A program made the position numbers and the translations under genes. From Chloroflexota bacterium (lineage in GTDB: Bacteria; Chloroflexota; Limnocylindria; Limnocylindrales; CSP1-4), in assembly GCA_013694835.1 (NCBI GenBank), contig JACDBP010000197.1, positions 1 through 8,106 of the forward strand: 8,106 bases of DNA. Reading direction: 5' to 3'. Positions 1 through 5,817 of the stretch are shown piece by piece. Positions within the stretch are counted from its first letter, which is position 1. Each line of letters begins with the position of its first letter. Under the pieces are notes generated by a model. The model was given only the letters and a program-made list of their open reading frames with translations, made no database searches and was not told where the DNA came from.

Positions 1-1
1 C

Positions 2-1486
2 GGTTGGGGTCTGGCTGGCGGCGTGGTGCTCGGCTTGGCCATCTCGGTCGGCAGCACCGTCGTGCTGCTCAGGACGCTCGCCGAGCGCAGCGATCTGGAT
101 TCGCCGCAGGGGCGCCTGGCCGTCGGGTGGCTGATCGTCGAGGATCTGTTCACGGTGGTGGTGCTCGTGCTGCTGCCCACGCTCGCGCCGCTCGTCGGCG
201 GCACCACGACCGAGGCCGCCGCCGCCGGCCCGCTCGGATCGCTCGGCCTGGGCCCCATCGGCGAGCTCCTCCTGGCGCTCGGCAAGATCGTCCTGTTCGG
301 GGTGCTGATGGTCGTCGTCGGCATGCGGGTCGTGCCGGCTTTGCTGACGGTGGTCGCGCGCGAGCGCTCGCGCGAGCTGTTCACGCTGGCCGTGCTGGCC
401 GTGGCGCTGGGCATCGCCTACGTGGCTTTCGCCGTGTTCGGCGTCTCCTTCGCCCTGGGCGCCTTCCTCGCTGGAGTCGTGGTCAGCGAATCGGACATGA
501 GCCACCAGGCGGCCGCCGATGCGCTTCCCCTGCGTGACGCGTTCGCGGTCCTGTTCTTCGTCAGCATCGGCATGCTCGTCGACCCCGCGTTCCTCCTCGC
601 GAACCCGCTGGCGATCCTCGCCGTGGCCGCCATCGTCATCGTCGCGAAGCCAGTGGCGGTGTTCTCGCTCGTGGCGCTCGCGGGGTATCCGTCACGGGTG
701 GCTCTGACCGTGGCGGCAGGCCTCGCCCAGATCGGGGAGTTCTCATTCATCCTCGCCACGCTCGGCATCGCCCTGGGTCTGCTGCCACGCGACGGGCTGC
801 AGCTGGTGGTCGCCGGCTCGATCCTGTCGATCACCGTCAACCCGCTCCTGCTCGGGGCCGTCGAGCCCATCGCCCGCCGCATTGCCACCAGCGCGCGCCT
901 GGCGCGGCGGATGGAGCGCCGGGTGGCCTCGCAGGAGCCCCTGCCCATGGCACCTGGCCGCGAGCCGACGCGCGGGCACGCCATCATCTGCGGCTACGGC
1001 CGGGTCGGAAGGCTGATCGCCTCAGCGCTCGATCGCCGCGGCTTCCCGTACTTCGTGATCACGGACGACCGACGTGAAGTGGACCGGCTGCGAGACGCGG
1101 GCGTTCCTGCCCTGTACGGCGACGCGGCCAACGCGGCGATCCTCGAGCACGCCCACGTCGCTACAGCTCGGGTCATCGTGGTCGCCACGCGGGAGCCGCA
1201 CGCGGCACGGCTGATCGCCGAAGGGGCGCGCGCCATCAACCCGCGCGTGCCGCTGGTGGTGCGCACGCACAGCGAGCGCGAGGCCTCCTACCTCCGCGCC
1301 TCCGGAGAAGGCATCCAGCCGATCCACGGCGAGCTCGAGCTGGCCGTGCAGATGAGCCGCTACACGCTCCGGCGGTTCGGCGTGAGCAGCGCCGAGGACG
1401 AGCTCATCGCCCAGGGCCTCCGGGACCGTGGTGGGCGTCGAGCGCCGCCGATCGACCTCCGACCCAACCGGCCCGCGGATGGCTGA
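2..1486 (+). CDS. Kef/YbaL-type monovalent cation:proton antiporter (CPA2), 5'-truncated
   Basis: This is an inner-membrane antiporter of the CPA2 family, which exchanges K+ or Na+ for protons. The reading frame is open from the first complete codon at position 2, so the start and the first membrane helices lie outside the window; about 494 residues remain. The visible part begins in the conserved segment with GLAISVGSTVVLL, followed by the GRLAVGWLIVEDL helix typical of KefB/KefC/YbaL. Further hydrophobic helices run to about position 880. A charged linker then leads to a TrkA-N (RCK) domain that starts near 978. Its Rossmann motif GYGRVG is encoded at 992-1009, and the later GDAANAAIL segment matches the nucleotide-contact region. 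RCK domains gate such transporters by binding NAD(H) or similar nucleotides. No TrkA-C domain follows, and the protein ends in a short polar tail, as in YbaL-like members. The ion specificity cannot be read from sequence. Confidence 0.93.
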   Translation, partial: GWGLAGGVVLGLAISVGSTVVLLRTLAERSDLDSPQGRLAVGWLIVEDLFTVVVLVLLPTLAPLVGGTTTEAAAAGPLGSLGLGPIGELLLALGKIVLFGVLMVVVGMRVVPALLTVVARERSRELFTLAVLAVALGIAYVAFAVFGVSFALGAFLAGVVVSESDMSHQAAADALPLRDAFAVLFFVSIGMLVDPAFLLANPLAILAVAAIVIVAKPVAVFSLVALAGYPSRVALTVAAGLAQIGEFSFILATLGIALGLLPRDGLQLVVAGSILSITVNPLLLGAVEPIARRIATSARLARRMERRVASQEPLPMAPGREPTRGHAIICGYGRVGRLIASALDRRGFPYFVITDDRREVDRLRDAGVPALYGDAANAAILEHAHVATARVIVVATREPHAARLIAEGARAINPRVPLVVRTHSEREASYLRASGEGIQPIHGELELAVQMSRYTLRRFGVSSAEDELIAQGLRDRGGRRAPPIDLRPNRPADG

Positions 1487-1516
1487 GGCCTGCGGAGCGC
1501 TCGTGCCGAACAGGAA

Positions 1517-1550
1517 GAACGGGCGGCTTCCCGGAGGACGCCGCCCGTTC
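1517..1550. terminator. Perfect 11-bp hairpin between convergent genes, likely bidirectional terminator
   Basis: GAACGGGCGGC at 1517-1527 is exactly complementary to GCCGCCCGTTC at 1540-1550, leaving a 12-nt loop. It sits 30 bases after the antiporter stop and 22 bases beyond the stop of the convergent csbD-like gene, so it is placed to end both transcripts. There is no clear T-tract on either side, so it is a GC-rich stem rather than a textbook intrinsic terminator. Confidence 0.7.
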
Positions 1551-1572
1551 GGTCCCTGAGGCGGACAGTCGA

Positions 1573-1758
1573 TCAGCGGTCGGAGCGATCGTCCCGCAGC
1601 TTGTCCTGGACGTCACCCAGCCCGCGCTGAGCGTCGCCCTGGACCTGCTGTGCCTTGCCTTCGGCCTCGAGGCCCTCGTCGTCGGTGACCTTGCCGATGC
1701 CTTCCTTGACGGTGCCCTTGACGTCGCTGACCGCGCCCTTGTCGTGTTCGTCGCCCAT
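1573..1758 (-). CDS. CsbD-like general stress protein
   Basis: This is a 61-residue, highly charged, soluble protein of the CsbD family. The family is widespread, of unknown biochemical function, and in Bacillus subtilis belongs to the SigB general stress regulon. The signature is visible along the whole length: a KGAVSDVKGTVKEGIGKVT segment, then a D-E-(x)-LEAEGKAQQVQGDAQ segment and a final GDVQDKL. Length and the lack of Trp or Cys are typical. The ATG at 1756-1758 is supported by a strong AAGGAGG (minus strand, 1768-1774) with 9-nt spacing. It lies 90 bases downstream of the CDF-like gene on the same strand. A promoter-like pair in that gap suggests it can be transcribed separately. Induction by stress is inferred from the family, not shown here. 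Confidence 0.9.
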   Translation of the reverse strand: MGDEHDKGAVSDVKGTVKEGIGKVTDDEGLEAEGKAQQVQGDAQRGLGDVQDKLRDDRSDR

Positions 1759-1767
1759 GAGAGAGAA

Positions 1768-1774
1768 CCTCCTT
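1768..1774 (-). promoter_or_regulatory. Ribosome binding site of the csbD-like gene
   Basis: The minus strand reads AAGGAGG here, 9 nt before the ATG at 1758. It is the strongest Shine-Dalgarno site in the window apart from that of the YHS gene, which is consistent with high expression of a stress protein. Confidence 0.7.
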
Positions 1775-1814
1775 GTGGTTGGGCGCTCATCGTCCTCCGC
1801 GCCGTGCGAGTCCC

Positions 1815-1843
1815 CGTATCCGCCACCTCAAGGCGAGTTGCAA
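1815..1843 (-). promoter_or_regulatory. Candidate promoter of the csbD-like gene
   Basis: On the minus strand TTGCAA (1838-1843, four of six matches to TTGACA) is followed after 17 nt by GATACG (1815-1820, three of six matches to TATAAT). This would give a leader of about 50 nt before the csbD-like ATG. The -35 element lies within a small inverted repeat (GCGAG at 1833-1837 and CTCGC at 1845-1849, around the palindrome GTTGCAAC on the minus strand) that also touches the stop codon of the upstream gene. The match to consensus is modest, and an alternative-sigma promoter cannot be excluded. Confidence 0.3.
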
Positions 1844-1848
1844 CCTCG

Positions 1849-2475
1849 CTACAGCCTGCCGTTGGGACGCGTTCCCCGTGCGGCCCCGAGGGCTCCCCAG
1901 CCTTCGGGGACGAGGATCGCGGCCACGATCAGCGCACCCACGGCATCGGCCCAGGTGAGCCCCAGGGCCACGGACAGGCCGAGCCCCACCAGGCTGATGA
2001 GGGCCAGCAGGGCGGCGATGCCGGTCAGGATGCTGTCCGCGCGCAGTGCACCGCTGCCGAGTCGTGCGGCCAGCCGGTATTTCGCCAGAGCGAGCGGTGG
2101 CAGCGCGACCATCGAGAACACGAGCAACGCGATTCCGACGACGGTCGCCTCCGGGTGCGAGCCCGAAGCGAGCGCCCTCGTGGCGCTGAGGGCCAGGTAG
2201 GCCGCCAGGACGAGCAGAACGACACCGACGATGCGCTCCGCGATCCTCTCGACGCGCTCGGCTCGGTGCGGCTCGCGGGCCTCGATCGAGAAGCGCCAGA
2301 CCAGCGCGGCTGAGGCGGCGGAGTCGATCGTGGCATCGAAGCCGAAGCCGAGGAGCGAAAGGCTGCCGCTCGTGAGTCCGATGACCACGGCCGTTCCGCC
2401 TGCGATCCCGTTGATGACGATGCTCAGCACCGACAGGACCAGGGCGCGCCGAAGCAGTTCGTCGCGCTCGATCAC
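1849..2475 (-). CDS. Short CDF-like cation efflux family membrane protein with incomplete metal site
   Basis: This 208-residue integral membrane protein has about six hydrophobic segments (approximately residues 12-34, 38-60, 84-102, 112-130, 148-168 and 174-190). It resembles the membrane domain of cation diffusion facilitators and lacks the C-terminal cytoplasmic domain. Segment 2 carries GFGFDATID, where Asp47 and Asp51 fall on the H/D-x-x-x-D metal site. In segment 5 the usual D-x-x-H-x-x-x-D becomes D147-S-I-L150-T-G-I-A154, so two expected ligands are Leu and Ala. Known short actinobacterial-type members of this group also deviate here, so transport of a metal is uncertain. The start is GTG at 2475. 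No good Shine-Dalgarno precedes it, but the GTG overlaps the stop of a 35-codon ORF (GTGA), which would allow translational coupling. The csbD-like gene follows on the same strand. Confidence 0.85.
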   Translation of the reverse strand: MIERDELLRRALVLSVLSIVINGIAGGTAVVIGLTSGSLSLLGFGFDATIDSAASAALVWRFSIEAREPHRAERVERIAERIVGVVLLVLAAYLALSATRALASGSHPEATVVGIALLVFSMVALPPLALAKYRLAARLGSGALRADSILTGIAALLALISLVGLGLSVALGLTWADAVGALIVAAILVPEGWGALGAARGTRPNGRL

Positions 2476-2579
2476 GTCCCAGGGGGGTGCCGGGCGGCGC
2501 AGCCGGGCGTCACGCCACCTTGGTCCCGCAACTGAAGCAGAACGTCGTCCCCCTCACTCGTGAACCAGCTCTGCCTCAT
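2472..2579 (-). CDS. Candidate small protein or leader peptide (35 aa), unrecognised
   Basis: I do not recognise this peptide. It begins MRQSWFTSEGDDVLLQL and ends ARHPPGT. The ATG at 2579 follows GAGGGAA with a short spacer, and the TGA overlaps the GTG start of the CDF-like gene in a GTGA arrangement, which suits a coupled leader ORF. The frame stays open further upstream (to 3074 on the minus strand), but that extension lies mostly antisense to the exported peptidase and reads as a shadow. It could equally be non-coding 5' leader. Only the overlap and the weak ribosome site support it. Confidence 0.3.
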   Translation of the reverse strand: MRQSWFTSEGDDVLLQLRDQGGVTPGCAARHPPGT

Positions 2580-2597
2580 GCGAATTCCCTCAGCGGT

Positions 2598-2607
2598 TTC
2601 GATCGAA
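2598..2607. promoter_or_regulatory. 10-bp perfect palindrome in a divergent intergenic region
   Basis: TTCGATCGAA is a perfect palindrome located between the minus-strand CDF-like gene and the plus-strand exported peptidase gene, where divergent promoters must lie. It could be a half-site or operator, but a 10-bp palindrome also arises by chance. On the minus strand TAGATT lies just upstream of it as a possible -10. On the plus strand TACCCT at 2664-2669 is a possible -10 for the peptidase gene. Confidence 0.15.
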
Positions 2608-2717
2608 GGCAATCTACCGCGCCCGAAGACCTGCCACACGGCGTTGGCGACACGAGGTGCGAGTACCCTGTTGTCGCCGATGGCCGCCATCACCCGGGCG
2701 GCTGGCTCGGGGAGACG

Positions 2718-2722
2718 GGAGG
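2718..2722 (+). promoter_or_regulatory. Ribosome binding site fixing the GTG start of the exported peptidase
   Basis: GGAGG lies 8 nt before the GTG at 2731. The GTG opens a classic signal peptide, and the only nearby ATG (2724) is in another frame, so this site decides the start. Confidence 0.7.
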
Positions 2723-2730
2723 AATGAGTC

Positions 2731-3774
2731 GTGCGACGGATCGGCCTGAGCCTGCTGCTGATGACCATGGTCGCCGCGGTACTGCCGGCGTCCGCGGTCG
2801 GCGGCCAGCCGCCGGTTGCCTTCGACGATCCGACGCCGGGCACGACCTGGTATCGCAGCGCGGGCACGATCAGGGTCCGCTGGTACGAGCCGGCCTCGCT
2901 GTCGATCACGGCGCGGGTCCTCGTCCGCCAGATGGGTGCGCTCGACGTCAACGGAGGCTGCGGCGCAGCCCGCTTTCCGGTGCCATCCACGCATGCCGTC
3001 CCTTCCAGCGCGGTCCGAGAACCCGACGCCTCAGGGAACCGCCGGGTCGTCATGAAGCTCGCGGGCCATCTCACGAACCGCTGCTACCGCTACCGGGTCC
3101 GCCTCACCTATGCGGATGGTCGGGAGGTCAAGTCGTCGCTGTCGGGCGCATTTCGGACGGTGACGACCTGGACCGGCGGCTACAGCGTCTACCGTTCCAG
3201 CGCCTTCTCCACCCAGCGGACGTACGTCTGGTGCATCGCCGCCGGCGTGCAGATGATGCGGAACTACGTGACGGGCGCGTCGGACCACAGCTCCACGACG
3301 CAGCAGCGCTACTACGACTACGCGCGCGCCAACGACCGATTCCCCAACGAACGCTTCCCCGGCTCCGATGCCCAGGGCTGGGCCGCTGCGGCTCGATATG
3401 CGACCGGCGTGACCCACTACGGCTGGCGTGCCCATTCCTCCTACCGCGAATCCCTGCGCTACGCCGCGCTTTCGCTGCGCCGGTCCGGCAAGCCCGTCGG
3501 CCTGATGGTCGCGCGCGGTGGCCACGCCTGGCTGATGACCGGCTTCCGTGCCACCGCCGACCCGATCGCGACCTCGGACTATGAGGTGACCGACGTCTTC
3601 ATCTCCGGTCCGCTCTACCCGATGCAGCAGTCCAACGGCTACGACCGCCCGCCCAACACCCGCTTTTCCTACGGCTATCTGGACGACTTCTACGTGCCGT
3701 TCCGCTCGCTCCCCGGCGAGAACAGCGAGCTGTGGCACGGCAAGTACGTCTCCGTGACGGCGTGGACCGACTGA
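2731..3774 (+). CDS. Secreted C39-like (papain-fold) cysteine peptidase family protein
   Basis: This 347-residue protein appears to be exported. Residues 1-25 form a Sec-type signal peptide (MRR, hydrophobic core, ASA near 20-22). Residues 30-145 look like a beta-sandwich domain ending in a fibronectin-like NRCYRYRVRLTYADGR strand, and Cys77 and Cys118 may form a disulfide. Residues 150-345 match the C39-like peptidase fold: Cys168 in YVWCIAAGVQMMRNY as nucleophile, His265 in GGHAWLMTGF as the histidine, and Asp288 in VTDVF or a polar residue in the following SGPLYP segment as the third member. The family cleaves peptides, and some members have non-proteolytic roles. The substrate is unknown and no ABC transporter or bacteriocin gene is adjacent, so a bacteriocin leader peptidase role is unlikely. 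The start is GTG with GGAGG 8 nt upstream. The gene stands alone, divergent from the CDF-like gene. Confidence 0.82.
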   Translation: MRRIGLSLLLMTMVAAVLPASAVGGQPPVAFDDPTPGTTWYRSAGTIRVRWYEPASLSITARVLVRQMGALDVNGGCGAARFPVPSTHAVPSSAVREPDASGNRRVVMKLAGHLTNRCYRYRVRLTYADGREVKSSLSGAFRTVTTWTGGYSVYRSSAFSTQRTYVWCIAAGVQMMRNYVTGASDHSSTTQQRYYDYARANDRFPNERFPGSDAQGWAAAARYATGVTHYGWRAHSSYRESLRYAALSLRRSGKPVGLMVARGGHAWLMTGFRATADPIATSDYEVTDVFISGPLYPMQQSNGYDRPPNTRFSYGYLDDFYVPFRSLPGENSELWHGKYVSVTAWTD

Positions 3775-3786
3775 CGATCGCGCACC

Positions 3787-3813
3787 GGCCCAGGCACGGC
3801 CACCTCGTGGGCC
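3787..3813 (+). terminator. Weak hairpin after the exported peptidase gene
   Basis: GGCCCA (3787-3792) can pair with TGGGCC (3808-3813) across a 15-nt loop, starting 12 bases after the stop codon. The stem is short and no T-run follows, so termination here is only possible. Confidence 0.25.
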
Positions 3814-3897
3814 CGTTCAAGGGATCGCCAGGCAGCGGCGGCTGGTAGGCGGCCGAACGCGGCTGGACACGTCCATGACGTACCCTCGGCTGGTGAG

Positions 3898-3904
3898 GGT
3901 GGAG
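3898..3904 (+). promoter_or_regulatory. Ribosome binding site of corA-like gene
   Basis: GGTGGAG lies 8 nt before the ATG at 3913. A second possible site, GGAG at 3993-3996, lies 6 nt before an in-frame ATG at 4003, so the start is not fully settled. TACCCT at 3881-3886 is a possible -10, which would give a short leader. Confidence 0.5.
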
Positions 3905-3912
3905 CGCATTCG

Positions 3913-5058
3913 ATGACCGAGCGACGATCGAGATTCCAGCTGCCGACGAGGCGCGCCCGGCCCGCCGCCGGAGACCCTCGCGAGCCTGCGCCGGAGCTCT
4001 CGATGGAGCCGCGGGCGACCTCCGACGACCCGCACGAGCAGAGCGTGGTCGACGCGGCGCTCTACCGCGACGGGCGCCGCGTGGCCAGTCCATCGAGCAT
4101 GGCCGAGACGGCGCAGCTGCTGCGGGAGCAGCCCGGCACGATGGCTTGGATCGGCTTGTTCCGCCCCGATGCCGAGCGGATCCTGGCCGTCGCCGAGACG
4201 TTCGGCCTTCACGACCTTGCGGTCGAGGACGCGATCGTCGCACACCAGCGGCCGAAGCTGGAGCGTTACGGGGAGACGATGTTCCTCGTCCTCCGTGCCG
4301 CGCGCTACCTCGACGACGTGGAGGAGGTCGAATTCGGCGAGATCCATGTGTTCGTCGGTTCGAACTTCGTGCTCACCGTCCGCCACAGCGAGGCACCTGA
4401 CCTGGGCGCTGTCCGGCGGCGGATGGAGCTCGACCAGGAGCTGCTCGCGCGCGGCTCGGAGGCGGTCCTGTACGCGATCGTCGACAGCGTCGTCGACGGG
4501 TACGCCCCGGTCGTCGGCGGCCTCCAGAAGGACATCGACGAGATCGAGATCCAGGTCTTCCGAGGCGACCCCCAGGTGTCGCGGCGCATCTACGAGCTCT
4601 CGCGGGAGGTCATCGAGTTCCAGCGGGCCACGCGCCCTCTGCTGGGGATGCTCGATGCGCTCATCGCCGGCTTCTCGAAGTACGAACGGGACACCGAGCT
4701 TCAGCGCTACCTACGTGATGTCGCCGACCACGCGACGACGGTGGCCGAGCGGGTGGGCGGGTTCCGCCAGATGCTCGGCGACATCCTGACCGTCAACGCC
4801 ACGCTCGTGAGCCAGCGCCAGAACGAGGAGATCAAGCGACTGACTGAGGCGAGCTTCGCCCAGAGCGAAGACGTCAAGCGCATCTCAGCCTGGGCGGCGA
4901 TCCTGTTCGCGCCGACGTTGGTCGGCACGATCTACGGCATGAACTTCGTCAACATGCCAGAGCTCAAGTGGGAGCTCGGCTATCCGTTCGCGCTCGCGCT
5001 GATGCTCCTGACGGGGCTCGTCCTATATGGGCTGTTCAAGGCTCGCGACTGGCTCTGA
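3913..5058 (+). CDS. corA: CorA-family magnesium/cobalt transport protein
   Basis: This 381-residue protein is a CorA-type channel that forms a homopentamer in the inner membrane and lets Mg2+ (and Co2+ or Ni2+) enter the cell. The diagnostic YGMN motif is present (GMN at residues 342-344) at the end of the first membrane helix (about 325-341). It is followed by the short loop NFVNMPELKWELGY and the second helix (about 357-376), with a basic end KARDWL inside the cell. Residues 45-320 are the cytoplasmic funnel, with the long helix around DIDEIEIQVF (208-217) and the following helix pair. The first 45 residues are rich in Arg and Pro and look disordered. Residue 31 is a Met with its own GGAG, so the real protein may start there. 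The 3' end overlaps the convergent DUF998 gene by 23 bases. Whether it prefers Mg2+, Co2+ or Zn2+ (as ZntB does) cannot be decided. Confidence 0.95.
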   Translation: MTERRSRFQLPTRRARPAAGDPREPAPELSMEPRATSDDPHEQSVVDAALYRDGRRVASPSSMAETAQLLREQPGTMAWIGLFRPDAERILAVAETFGLHDLAVEDAIVAHQRPKLERYGETMFLVLRAARYLDDVEEVEFGEIHVFVGSNFVLTVRHSEAPDLGAVRRRMELDQELLARGSEAVLYAIVDSVVDGYAPVVGGLQKDIDEIEIQVFRGDPQVSRRIYELSREVIEFQRATRPLLGMLDALIAGFSKYERDTELQRYLRDVADHATTVAERVGGFRQMLGDILTVNATLVSQRQNEEIKRLTEASFAQSEDVKRISAWAAILFAPTLVGTIYGMNFVNMPELKWELGYPFALALMLLTGLVLYGLFKARDWL

Positions 5059-5704
5059 CGGCTAATGCTGACGCGCGCTCATCCAGCAGTCGGACGCCGA
5101 CCAGCGCCACGGCCGCCTGCCACAGTGAGGGGATCGCGAAGGTGACCCGTTCGACGAGTCCGAGGTACGGCCGCAGCTCGCCGACCACGGCGATGACCAG
5201 GACGGGGAAGAGCACCACCTGCACCAGCGCCACGAGCAGCGTCGTGCGACGGTACCGATGCCACCGCGCATCGCGACCGAAGAGCCAGGCAAGCACCAGG
5301 CCGGTCGCGGGGAGCAGCAGCGCGTAGGCCAGCGCCGTGAAGAGGTGGATCCGCCCGCCGCTGGTCCGCGGTACGCCCGGCGGATCTGTGGGAAAGAGGG
5401 CGAAGATGACGATCAGCAGGCCGAGGAACGCGATGACCGCGGCTGCCGCGCGAGCCTGGCCCCGGGTCACGCCGAGCACGCGCGAGAGCCCGAGTGCGAA
5501 CATCAGCTCCAGCACGCCGGTCACCAGGAACGTGGCAGTCATCAGTCCACCGGCCGGCGTGTTCGCCAGCGCCGAGATCGAACGACGGACAGGGTCGAAG
5601 CCCGGCGAGACCGCCCCGAGCACGAGGCTGACGACCCAGACGCCGATGGGTGCTGCCACACCCGCCAGGAGCAGGCCGCGCGTGAACCTCGGTCCGTTGC
5701 CCAT
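5036..5704 (-). CDS. DUF998 family integral membrane protein
   Basis: This is a 222-residue protein with about six hydrophobic helices (roughly residues 10-32, 53-74, 86-104, 119-141, 153-174 and 189-206). The features fit the DUF998 family: an FDPVRRSISAL segment (36-46) after the first helix, FPTDPPG (104-110) after the third, and a conserved-looking His120 at the start of the fourth. The family's function is unknown and no enzyme activity should be assumed. The start is ATG at 5704. No Shine-Dalgarno precedes it. A TATCGT sequence 6 nt before the ATG on the minus strand could be a -10 of a leaderless transcript. The stop at 5036 lies inside the end of the corA-like gene, so the two converge with a 23-base overlap and no room for a separate terminator. 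It is divergent from the CDF transporter gene. Confidence 0.85.
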   Translation of the reverse strand: MGNGPRFTRGLLLAGVAAPIGVWVVSLVLGAVSPGFDPVRRSISALANTPAGGLMTATFLVTGVLELMFALGLSRVLGVTRGQARAAAAVIAFLGLLIVIFALFPTDPPGVPRTSGGRIHLFTALAYALLLPATGLVLAWLFGRDARWHRYRRTTLLVALVQVVLFPVLVIAVVGELRPYLGLVERVTFAIPSLWQAAVALVGVRLLDERASALAVRASREP

Positions 5705-5817
5705 GGCGGGACGATAGACTGCGGCGCGGTGCGGGCATGAGGATGGTGCTCGGTCAGGCGTACGGGAAGGCTGCGCACGGCCCGGGCGCTAGGGACCGCG
5801 AAGATGGGAATGAACGG
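5705..5817. promoter_or_regulatory. Short divergent promoter region between the DUF998 and CDF genes
   Basis: This 113-base gap must hold promoters for both directions. GATAGACT at 5713-5720 offers TAGACT as a plus-strand -10, and the same bases read on the minus strand give TATC-type -10 sequence for the DUF998 gene. No convincing -35 was seen in either direction. If the CDF gene starts at the in-frame ATG at 5737 instead of 5818, the gap shrinks to 32 bases. Confidence 0.3.

Noticed and set aside
418..987. Long minus-strand open frame opposite the Kef-type antiporter
   Set aside because: It is an antisense shadow of a well-supported gene; its protein is low-complexity and rich in Arg, Ala, Ser and Thr with no recognisable motif.
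1955..2100. GC-rich stretches inside genes that could fold as riboswitches near the CDF-like gene
   Set aside because: No conserved riboswitch core (such as czcD/NiCo, Mg2+ M-box or yybP-ykoY) could be recognised in coding DNA or in the upstream regions of the transporter genes.
2487..3584. 365-codon plus-strand frame overlapping the exported peptidase gene
   Set aside because: It is in another frame of a gene with a signal peptide and catalytic motifs, has an Arg/Pro/Gly-rich composition typical of shifted frames in GC-rich DNA, and has no credible ribosome site.
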